Shown: positions 17,941 to 27,000 of the stretch, piece by piece | Layout: each line of letters opens with the position of its first letter | How positions within the stretch are numbered: position 1 is the stretch's first letter | Assembly: GCF_023617305.1 (NCBI RefSeq) | Contig: NZ_CP081485.1 | Coordinates: 248,001 to 312,000, forward strand | DNA length: 64,000 nt | Direction of reading: 5' to 3' | Origin: Methanobrevibacter sp. TLL-48-HuF1 | Lineage (GTDB): Archaea; Methanobacteriota; Methanobacteria; Methanobacteriales; Methanobacteriaceae | Notes under the pieces: generated by a model | What the model saw: the letters and a program-made list of their open reading frames with translations, nothing else | The model's database searches: none | What the model was told of the DNA's origin: nothing | Made by a program: the position numbers and the translations under genes

Positions 17941-19485
17941 CTAAAATAATGGTGCTTTAATACCCAATTCATCACAATATTTCTTAATTTCTGCATCAAC
18001 TTCTTTCATTTCTTCAGAAATCTTTTCAAGTTCTTTGCATACTTCATCTAAATCTACTGGTTCTTCTTCTTCAAAAGTATCAACATAACGAGGAATATTT
18101 AAGTTAAAATCGTTTTCTTTAATCTCTTCAAGTGAAGCTCTGTGTGAGTATTTGTCTATTTCTTCACGATTGATGTATGTGTTAACTATTTTATCAATAT
18201 CTGATTCCCTTAATTTATTTTGATTTTTAACCTTTTCAAATTCTTGAGATGCATCTATAAATAATATATCATCATTTTCTTCACGACATTTTTTAAATAT
18301 TAAAACACATGTTGGAATACTTGTTCCATAAAAAAGATTAGCGGGCAATCCTATTACTGCATCAAGGTAATTTCTCTCATCAACCAAAAATTTTCTAATT
18401 GTTCCTTCAGCTGCTCCTCTAAATAATACTCCATGAGGTAATACTATTGCCATTGTTCCGTTCTCATCCAAATGATAAATCATATGTTCTACAAATGCAT
18501 AATCTGCTTTTGATTTTGGAGGTAATTTTCCTGCTGCACTGAATCTTTCATCATCCAAGAATTTTTTATCTGAACTCCAATTTGCTGAAAATGGTGGATT
18601 CGCTACTATTGCTTCAAATCGCTCATCAATAAACAAAGGTTCCTCTAAACTGTCTCCCTGGCGAATATCAAAATCATTGAAGTTTACATCATGAAGAATC
18701 ATGTTCATTCTAGCTAAGTTATAAGTTGTTTGGTTTAGTTCCTGACCATAAAAGTCTGTTACTCTTACTTCTTTACTTACACGAAGCAAAAGTGAACCTG
18801 AACCACATGTTGGATCATAAACAGATTTTAATCTGCTTTTACCTACTGTAACTAATTTTGCTAAAATTTTACTTACTTCCTGAGGAGTATAAAATTCTCC
18901 TGCTTTTTTACCGGCATCTGATGCAAATTGACTTATCAGATATTCATATGCATCTCCAAGAATGTCATTTTCATCATTTTCAAGTTCAAAATCTATTTCA
19001 GACAAGTGTTTTATTATTTGTCCAATTAACTTATTTTTATCGGATACTTTTCTTCCAAGTTTGGATGACTGTAAATCCACATCATCAAAAAGATTTTCAA
19101 AATCCTGAGCACTTTTTCCACCAATTGAAGAATCTCCCACTTTTTTAAATGCCCTTTCAACATTCTGAATTAAGTCCTCATCTCCAACACTGGCCTGTTT
19201 AACTAAATTTGAAAAAAGATCCTGAGGTTCTATGAAATATCCCAAGTTTTCAATAGCTTCCTGTCTTAAATCTTCTTTGAATTTATCTATTGCATATGCC
19301 TGTTCAAAAGTTAAACCGTCCTGTTTTAATTCATTTGTTAATCTTAACTCAATTTTTTCAGATAAATATTTGTAAAAAATAAATCCTAAAATATAATTTT
19401 TAAATTCATTTGCATCCATTGTTCCGCGTAATACATCTGCTACTGCCCATAATTTTGTTTCTAAATTTTGTTGTTTGTCTGACAT
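17941..19485 (-). CDS. hsdM: Type I restriction-modification methyltransferase subunit HsdM
   Basis: A 514-residue N6-adenine methyltransferase. The helical N-terminal HsdM domain (LWAVADVLRGTMDANEFKNY) is followed by the SAM-binding motif I region VYDPTCGSGSLLLRV and the catalytic motif IV NPPF in FEAIVANPPFSANW. GEFYTPQEVSKIL precedes motif I, as in other HsdM proteins. The C-terminus ends in an acidic coiled coil (KELEKISEEMKEVDAEIKKY). It begins 4 bp after the half-size hsdS stop and precedes the full hsdS by 13 bp, so the three are probably co-transcribed. Confidence 0.95.
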   Translation of the reverse strand: MSDKQQNLETKLWAVADVLRGTMDANEFKNYILGFIFYKYLSEKIELRLTNELKQDGLTFEQAYAIDKFKEDLRQEAIENLGYFIEPQDLFSNLVKQASVGDEDLIQNVERAFKKVGDSSIGGKSAQDFENLFDDVDLQSSKLGRKVSDKNKLIGQIIKHLSEIDFELENDENDILGDAYEYLISQFASDAGKKAGEFYTPQEVSKILAKLVTVGKSRLKSVYDPTCGSGSLLLRVSKEVRVTDFYGQELNQTTYNLARMNMILHDVNFNDFDIRQGDSLEEPLFIDERFEAIVANPPFSANWSSDKKFLDDERFSAAGKLPPKSKADYAFVEHMIYHLDENGTMAIVLPHGVLFRGAAEGTIRKFLVDERNYLDAVIGLPANLFYGTSIPTCVLIFKKCREENDDILFIDASQEFEKVKNQNKLRESDIDKIVNTYINREEIDKYSHRASLEEIKENDFNLNIPRYVDTFEEEEPVDLDEVCKELEKISEEMKEVDAEIKKYCDELGIKAPLF

Positions 19486-19488
19486 TTA

Positions 19489-20052
19489 TTAATCCCCCAC
19501 TAATTTATCCAATATTGCTTTTTGTGCTTTTTTATTGTTTTCTACTGATTTTAATTTTAATTGAATTTTATCTTCTAATAATCTTAATAATTTACCACAC
19601 TCTTTTTGATTATTGTAATCTGGAATTGGTAGTTTAACTTCCCTCATATGATTAATTTTAATCCATTTTCCCGCTGAACCTTCTCTTAACTTATTTAGTT
19701 CACGCGGGAATATACTACTTTTTAAAAGAAAAACCATAAAATCAGAATCTATATTTTCATGTAATCTTATGATTATATAATCGCTTGGAATTATGATTCC
19801 CTTTTTTGTAATTTTAGTTACTTTATCTAGATCAAAACTATGAACAATAATATCATTTTCTTTTGAAAAGTATTTTTCAAATTTTTTAAGATAATTATCT
19901 GAAACTGTTTTAGATTCACAGTCAAACTTTAAAAAATTATCAGAGTAGGTTTTGTGAACCACAACTTGTGATTCTCCATGCTCATCACCATATCTAGATA
20001 ATCTAACTCCTGAAAAAACATCAGCTATCTGTGATAATCTTTTTATTTCTAT
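19489..20052 (-). CDS. Half-size HsdS-like subunit (single TRD) lacking a standard start codon
   Basis: The full reading IEIKRLSQIADVFSGVRLSR, then YGDEHGESQVVVHKTYSDN, is one target-recognition domain. A helical tail ends KLLRLLEDKIQLKLKSVENN. That is 187 residues, half a normal S subunit. At the expected start, 7 nt after GGGGG (20060-20064), stands ATA (20050-20052), directly after an in-frame TAA. The first ordinary start is a GTG at 19960-19962, which would remove 30 residues including the conserved TRD opening. It may start at ATA, or its ATG may have mutated. It lies between an unknown gene (19 bp) and hsdM (3 bp). Confidence 0.7.
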   Translation of the reverse strand: MEIKRLSQIADVFSGVRLSRYGDEHGESQVVVHKTYSDNFLKFDCESKTVSDNYLKKFEKYFSKENDIIVHSFDLDKVTKITKKGIIIPSDYIIIRLHENIDSDFMVFLLKSSIFPRELNKLREGSAGKWIKINHMREVKLPIPDYNNQKECGKLLRLLEDKIQLKLKSVENNKKAQKAILDKLVGD

Positions 20053-20071
20053 TTAAATTCCCCCAAATTTT

Positions 20072-20893
20072 TTATATAGAACATTTTAATCCCATAGGTC
20101 TGAATTCACAACCAACCTTATCATGATATTCTATTTTAGCATATTTAACTAAAGATAAGGGATTTATTAATTTGTATGTTGAAGGTTTTTGATTAAATTT
20201 ATATCCGCATTTCACACGAAGGTTACGATAAATATTATTATAAATTTCCCCGTACTCCATTATCTTGTGTAAGGGAACTTCATCTATTCCATTATATCTA
20301 ACTCCATTTACAACCCTTGCATATTTATTTCTTGTCAGTAACAGTTTATCAAATTCACTTTCAAGTAAAACATATTGTTTATTATATAATTTTCTTGAAA
20401 AATTTCCAAAATCGTTTATTCCAAATATTTCTAATATTTTAGCCCGATAATTGTTTTCAAACTGAAATCCTATTAATGGCATTACAGAAATTTCATCATA
20501 ACTATCGATGATTTTCAGTGTTTGGTATAATCCCCCATTATCATATTCATGGTTGATGAAATAGTTTAATCCAAATTTTACAGCATCACTGTTTTCTATT
20601 GATTCAGCATTTGGTATTTCATTTTTAAGAATTTCATGTTCTTCCAATACCCTTTCATAGTCTGCAATTGTTAATGGTTCATATATTTCATATTTTCTGA
20701 AGAGATTGAATATATCTTTTTCATTAAGTACAGTTTTTTTAATTCCATGTTGTATAATAACCTCCAATACATTATCAGAAATTAGATATTCCTGATTATT
20801 GTTATGAATTACTAATTTATCATTAAATCTATCAAAAGTTATTCCGTCATCATTTAATTCTTGTACTTTTTGTTGAGTAGTTTGTTTGTTCAT
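20072..20893 (-). CDS. Unknown 273-residue protein within the type I RM operon
   Basis: I do not recognise the family. The protein is soluble, with no signal peptide or membrane helix. It starts MNKQTTQQKVQELNDDGITF and is rich in Asn, Ile and Tyr. Aromatic/basic segments include FSRKLYNKQYVLLESEFDKL and YNNIYRNLRVKCGYKF. Two Cys near the end (VGCEFRPMGLKC) do not form an obvious metal site. It lies between hsdR and the half-size hsdS in the same direction, only 19 bp before the latter. It may be an RM accessory (anti-restriction control or additional effector), but that is context only. Confidence 0.7.
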   Translation of the reverse strand: MNKQTTQQKVQELNDDGITFDRFNDKLVIHNNNQEYLISDNVLEVIIQHGIKKTVLNEKDIFNLFRKYEIYEPLTIADYERVLEEHEILKNEIPNAESIENSDAVKFGLNYFINHEYDNGGLYQTLKIIDSYDEISVMPLIGFQFENNYRAKILEIFGINDFGNFSRKLYNKQYVLLESEFDKLLLTRNKYARVVNGVRYNGIDEVPLHKIMEYGEIYNNIYRNLRVKCGYKFNQKPSTYKLINPLSLVKYAKIEYHDKVGCEFRPMGLKCSI

Positions 20894-21030
20894 TTTAAGA
20901 CCTTTGTTTTCTTATTTAGAAAAAAACTGCCTGTAAATATGAAAACAAATTTTATATTTCTATTTGAATTCCATGATTAAACAAAGATTTAATAATGTTG
21001 AAATAAATAGATTAAAGTGCAATCAATTTA

Positions 21031-21151
21031 CTTGTCATATTTACATGGCAAGTTTTTTTATTCTTAAATTAATTTTGTCCTATTTTTGTAGGACAAATTA
21101 TAATTTACACTTCTTACCATATAAATGTTTCTGTCCTAATTAATTAGGACA
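21031..21151. repeat. Three hairpin-forming inverted repeats between hsdR and the next gene
   Basis: (1) ACTTG-T-CAT / ATG-G-CAAGT at 21030-21053 is followed by seven T on plus. (2) TTTGTCCTA / TAGGACAAA at 21074-21097 has a 6-bp loop. (3) The perfect 20-bp palindrome TGTCCTAATTAATTAGGACA is at 21132-21151. Repeats 2 and 3 share the half-site TGTCCTA, which suggests one protein binding both, or terminators after hsdR. Repeat 1 pairs better as plus-strand RNA. Confidence 0.6.
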
Positions 21152-21164
21152 AAAATAAGAAAAA

Positions 21165-23873
21165 TTAAATCAATGCAAATTTATCTACCAAATCAATTAT
21201 TTTACTTTTTAACAAGTTAACTTTATGTCTGCGTTCTAAAAATCCAATATCTTCATTGAATGACTGTTTAATATCATCATCACGTAATTTACCACTATAT
21301 TCATACTCTTCAATGATTTTCCTAGTTTCCTCATTAGATAAGTTTTCAGAAGCTACCATTTCATCAATTTCTTTATTTTTCTCTTTTTCAAAGTATTGTG
21401 GCAATTCTTCATCAATATCTATTTGACCATTAGCTTCTACAATATTTTCATGTATAAACTTATCAATAAGCTCTGCTTTACTTTTAAGTTCATGTGAAGC
21501 TTGCATTAAATCATGAATTAATCTGACATCTTTCTTAAATGAAGAATCTTTTGGATCCAAATCTTTTAAAAGATTTATTATATATGAAACATTAATGTTA
21601 TCTTGCCTTGTAAGTTCTATTTCAAAATCAATGTCGTCTAAAATACTTGATTTTTTAGGACTCTCACTACGACCAAGCACTTCATATAAATCCAAATATT
21701 TACTTTTATAGTCATTTAAAGTTTGTTCTGTTAATTTTAAATCATCATAACTAAATTCTGCAAATGTAGTCATCCTATTTAAAACCCTAAGAATATTTTT
21801 AAAGTTTAAAACAAATTTTTCAATGTCTTTTTCATCTTCTAAACTATCAACATCCTGTACATCTGGCACTAACTTTAAAAGTCTGTTTGCACAGGAATTA
21901 AATTTTTCAACATATTCACTATAAGGTAAAGTTATTACATAACCCATAGCATTAGTATCTGAGAAAAGTCTAACTGCCTCATCAACTCTTTTTTTAAGAT
22001 TTCTAAAACAGACAATATTTCCCTGTGTTTTTTTAACATTATCAATCCTATTTGTTCTTGAAAATGCTTGAATTAAACCATGATACTGCAAATTCTTATC
22101 AACATATAATGTATTCAATAAAGGATTATCAAAACCAGTTAAAAACATATTGACAACTAAAAGAATATCAATTTGCTTGTTTTTACTTCTTTTACTTACA
22201 TCAACATAATACGAACCAAAATCATCTGTTGAATAATTAGTTCCAAACATTTTATTATAATCTGCAATATGGCTTTCTAAGTTATCACGAGGATGTTTAT
22301 TGCCTTCTTCCAAATCTACATTATCCCCATAAGAATAAATAGCTGCAATTTTTAAATCGGGATTTTTCTTTTTAAAAATCTTATAATATTTATTTAAAAC
22401 GGGAACTGATGAAACACAAAACATACTTGTAAATTCTTTGTGATATGTTTTATTGTTATGATATTTAATAATATAATCAACAATTTTCTCCAATCTTTCT
22501 TCAGATTCCATAACTTCCCTTGTATCAATAGCTTCAACTTCAATATCAGTTTTAACCCTGCTCCTATATGTTCCAACATAATCCACTGCAAATCCTAAAA
22601 CATTTTCATCATGAATAGCATCTTTAATTAAATAGGAATGCAAGCGTTTTCCAAATAAATCTTCAGTAGTTCTTGATTTATTTGCATTTTCAGCAAAAAT
22701 TGGAGTTCCTGTAAAACCATAATAGTTAATATTAGTAAAGAAATTTGTAATGTCTTTGTGCATATCTCCAAACTGGGATCTGTGACATTCATCAAACATT
22801 AAAATCATACGAAGATTTCTATAGTTTTCTAATTGTTTTGCCCTACCTTTTACAGCACGATGCAGCTTTTGTATTGTTGTGATAATAAGTTTATTTTTAC
22901 CTTTTAATTGTTTAATAAGAGCATTTGTATTATCTGTTCCATCTACTGCTCCTGCTGAGAAACTATTAAACTCTTTAGTTGTTTGATAATCCAAATCATT
23001 TCTATCAACAATAAACATTACCTTATCTGTATCTTCTTTACTGGTTAATATTTGACAAGCCTTAAATGAAGTTAAAGTTTTACCAGAACCTGTTGTATGC
23101 CATACATATCCGTTAGATTTATTTGAAACACTCTCAAGAATAGCTTCAACAGCATAATACTGATATGCCCTTAAAACCATCAGTGATTTTTTTGTTTCAT
23201 TTAAAACAATGTATTGTGAAATCATTTTAGATAAATGGCATTTTTCCAGAAATGTAGTTGCAAAATCTTCTAAATTATTGATATTGTTATTATTTTTATC
23301 TTTCCAGAAAAATGTAAAGTTATAATTTAGTTCTGAGTTATTTGAGAAAAATTTAGTATTTACACCATTACTTATTACAAAAATCTGTACATAATTAAAA
23401 AGATTATGGAATGAATGTAGCTGATATCTTTGAATTTGTTTAAAAGCCTGTTTTAGTTCAACACCTCTCTTTTTAAGTTCAATTTGAACTAAAGGCAAAC
23501 CATTAATAAGAATAGTTACATCATAACGATTTTTATATGTTCCTTCCATTGTAATTTGATTTGCAACTTGAAAAATATTTTTACACCATTCTTTTTTGTT
23601 TAAAAATTTAACATAGAATGTTTCATCTTCACGAGAAAGTTCATATTGGTCTCTGAGCTTCTTAGCTTTTTCAAAAATAGAACCTCCTTCCAAATGAATA
23701 AGAATCTTTCTAAACTCATCATCAGTGAAAGTAGTGTTATTAAATCTTTCCAATTGCTGTTTAAAATTAGATTCTAACTCTTTTTCATCTTTAATTAAAA
23801 CTTGCTCATAACCTCCATCAACTAAAGTTTTAATTAAATTATTTTCTAAAGCTGCTTCACTTTGACTAGCCAT
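21165..23873 (-). CDS. hsdR: Type I restriction endonuclease/translocase subunit HsdR
   Basis: A 902-residue motor and nuclease subunit. The N-terminal PD-(D/E)xK nuclease shows YDVTILINGLPLVQIELKKR (about residues 119-138). The SF2 helicase motor has Walker A in VWHTTGSGKTLTSFKA (about 257), the DECH box in MILMFDECHRSQFGD, motif III in YGFTGTPIF and motif VI-like GLIQAFSRTNR. The C-terminal helical part probably contacts HsdM/HsdS. It is the first gene of the minus-strand RM block, separated from the rest by 271 bp with palindromes, so it may have its own control. No truncation is seen. Confidence 0.95.
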   Translation of the reverse strand: MASQSEAALENNLIKTLVDGGYEQVLIKDEKELESNFKQQLERFNNTTFTDDEFRKILIHLEGGSIFEKAKKLRDQYELSREDETFYVKFLNKKEWCKNIFQVANQITMEGTYKNRYDVTILINGLPLVQIELKKRGVELKQAFKQIQRYQLHSFHNLFNYVQIFVISNGVNTKFFSNNSELNYNFTFFWKDKNNNNINNLEDFATTFLEKCHLSKMISQYIVLNETKKSLMVLRAYQYYAVEAILESVSNKSNGYVWHTTGSGKTLTSFKACQILTSKEDTDKVMFIVDRNDLDYQTTKEFNSFSAGAVDGTDNTNALIKQLKGKNKLIITTIQKLHRAVKGRAKQLENYRNLRMILMFDECHRSQFGDMHKDITNFFTNINYYGFTGTPIFAENANKSRTTEDLFGKRLHSYLIKDAIHDENVLGFAVDYVGTYRSRVKTDIEVEAIDTREVMESEERLEKIVDYIIKYHNNKTYHKEFTSMFCVSSVPVLNKYYKIFKKKNPDLKIAAIYSYGDNVDLEEGNKHPRDNLESHIADYNKMFGTNYSTDDFGSYYVDVSKRSKNKQIDILLVVNMFLTGFDNPLLNTLYVDKNLQYHGLIQAFSRTNRIDNVKKTQGNIVCFRNLKKRVDEAVRLFSDTNAMGYVITLPYSEYVEKFNSCANRLLKLVPDVQDVDSLEDEKDIEKFVLNFKNILRVLNRMTTFAEFSYDDLKLTEQTLNDYKSKYLDLYEVLGRSESPKKSSILDDIDFEIELTRQDNINVSYIINLLKDLDPKDSSFKKDVRLIHDLMQASHELKSKAELIDKFIHENIVEANGQIDIDEELPQYFEKEKNKEIDEMVASENLSNEETRKIIEEYEYSGKLRDDDIKQSFNEDIGFLERRHKVNLLKSKIIDLVDKFALI

Positions 23874-24000
23874 ATTATCACAACAATACTTAAATTATTT
23901 TTAATATTTGTTGTGCTGATTATATACAAGTTACTGTTAATTTCTAAGAAAATAATAAGAGCAATCCATTAATAGCAAATGAAAAAATAGCTAATCTTAA

Positions 24001-24042
24001 AAAAATAAAAAAAAGCTGATTTGAGTAATTAAACCCAAATCA
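24001..24042 (-). terminator. Terminator after the giant adhesin-like gene
   Basis: On the minus strand the stop is followed by a TGATTTG / CAAATCA stem (24017-24042) and a run of eight T, then ATTTTTT. The stem is perfect over 7 bp with a 12-bp loop. Confidence 0.65.
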
Positions 24043-24050
24043 TGAGAAAA

Positions 24051-27000
24051 TTATAATTTTCTTTTTCTAGATCCCGCGAATATTACACTTAAAATACATA
24101 AGAGCAATATTGCTAGTGGATTTCCTGTATTTGGTAAGCTTACAGATTCACTACCTGCATCTGAAGATGAACCATCATCAGCTGAAGATGAATCGTCTGG
24201 ATGAACTGGTTTATCCGGACCGATTGGAGCTGCTTTTTTAAGGACTTTAACAGTTACATTGTCGTAGTTGTTTTCCAAGATTACCTCAAATGTTTCGCTT
24301 GTTACATTGACATATACTGTTGAATTGTCTTCATTTAATGCTTTAGCTACAAATGTTAATACGACTTTTTCACCATTTGTTAAGTTTCCTACATACCATT
24401 TGCCAGAAGTTATGTCAAATGTTCCTTTTGTTGCATTATATGAAATAATGCTTAAAGTATTTGGTACAAGTACATTAGCAATTATATTTATTGCATCGCT
24501 TGGTCCATTATTTATGACAGTAACTGTGCAGACAACAGAGTCCCCAATGTATATTTCAGATTTGTCAGCAACTATGTGTATTTCCAAATCAGCAATATCC
24601 TTTGATTCAATAGTGCAGTTAGCAGTTTTGTTTCCAACATTTACAGTATTTGTAATATTTCCTGATTTAGTTACATTAGCTACAACAGTTAAATCAACAG
24701 TTGAATTAGCTGTAATGTTTACAATCCATGTAATAATTCCAGTAGCTGGATCATATACTCCGCCATTTGAAGCATTAATGAATTTTAATCCTTCAGGAAG
24801 TACATCTTTAATTACGATATTTGTTGCATTGGTTTTTCCAGGATTTGAAACAGCAATAGTGTAAGTTATTTCATCTTCAATATGGATATCAGAGGAATTA
24901 ACTTCTTTTACAGGGATTATTTCAGGAACTGTTACGTTTTTGTTAAATGTTTTATTACCGACAATTACACTGTTAGTTATATTGCCGTATGCTGAAACTG
25001 TGGTATTTACATATAAATATTTGGTTTCACCAGCAGTTAAGTTAATAATCCAAGTGATTGTACGGGTAGTTTCATTGTATACTCCACCATCTGAAGCATT
25101 AACAAAAGTTAAACCTTCACCTAATTTATCAGCTACAACAACATTAGTGGCATTGACTTTTCCGGTGTTGTTTACAATTACAGTGTATGTTACATTATCA
25201 CCGAAGTTTGGAACTTCAATGTTAATTTCTTTTCCTGGGTTAATTTCAGGTACTGTAATGTTTTTGATAACTGTTTTATTTCCGACAACTACTTTGTTAG
25301 ATAAATCACCATAGCTTAAAACAGTAACATTTACATTAAATGTTTTAGTTTCGCCTTTAGCTAAATCAACAATCCAAGTAATTGTACCAGTTTTTTCATC
25401 ATATGTGAAATTTCCATCTGCATTTAAGAATTTTAATCCTTTACCTAAAATATCGCAGACAACTACATTGTTAGCATCGCCAATTCCATCATTAGTGACT
25501 CTAACAGTGTAAGTTACATTATCACCGAAATTAGGAATTTCATTGTTAACTGTTTTGTTTGGATTGATTTCAGGAACTGTTACGTTTTTGTTAAATGTTT
25601 TATTGCCAACAATTACAGTATTTGTTACATTTCCATATTCTGAAACTGTAGCATTTACTTTAAATGTTTTGGATTCGCATTTAGCTAAATCAACAATCCA
25701 TGTAATTGTGTTAGTAGCTTCATCAAAGGTATAATTACCAGTAGCACTAATAAATATCAATCCTTTACCAAGAGTATCTTTAACAACAACATTGTTTGCA
25801 TCACCAATACCATCATTAGTAACAGTGACTGTGTAAGTTACATTATCGCCAAAGTTAGGATTTTCAATATTTGCAGTCTTGTTAGGGTTAATTTCAGGAA
25901 CAGTCACATTAACAGAAGCTGTCTTATTACCAACAACTAAAGAGTTAGAAACACTTCCATAAGCATCAACAGTAGCATTTACATAGAAAGTTCTACTTTC
26001 TCCTTTAGCCAAATCAACAATCCAAGTAACAGTACGTTTAACAGGATCCCAAACACCCTTATCAGAAGCACTTACAAAGGTTAAACCTTCACCAAGCCTA
26101 TCAACAATAACAACATTGTTTGCATCACCAATACCATCATTAGAAACAGTAACAGTATAAGTTACATTATCACCGAAATTAGGATTAGCAACATTAACTG
26201 TTTTATCAGGAATGATCTCAGGAACAGTCACATTAACACCAGCAGTCTTATTACCAACAACTAAAGAATTAGAAACATTTCCATAACCACTAACAGTAGT
26301 ATTAACAGTAAATACTTTGCTTTCACCTTTAGCCAAATCAACAATCCAAGTAACAGTACGTGTATTTTCATCATATACTCCACCATCTGAAGCACTAACG
26401 AAAACTAAACCTTCACCTAAAACATCACGAACAACAACACCTTCAGCATCACCAATACCAACATTAGAAACGCTAACAGTGTAAGTTACATTATCACCGA
26501 AATTAGGATTAACAACATTAACTGTTTTATCAGGAATAATCTCAGGAACAGTCACATTAACACCAGCAGTCTTATTACCAACAACTAAAGAATTAGAAAC
26601 ATTTCCATAACCACTAACAGTAGCATTAACAGTAAAGACTTTACTTTCACCTTTAGCCAAATCAACAATCCAAGTAACAGTACGGGTAGTTTCATCATAT
26701 ACTCCACCATCTGAAGCACTAACGAAAACTAAACCTTCACCTAAAACATCACGAACAACAACAGCTTTAGCATCACCAATACCATCATTAGAAACGCTAA
26801 CAGTGTAAGTTACATTATCACCGAAATTAGGATTTTCAATACTTACAGTCTTGTTAGGATTAATCTCAGGAACAGTCACATTAACACCAGCAGTCTTATT
26901 ACCAACAACTAAAGAGTTAGAAACATTTCCATAAGCATCAACAGTAGCATTTACATAGAAAGTTCTACTTTCTCCTTTAGCCAAATCAACAATCCAAGTA

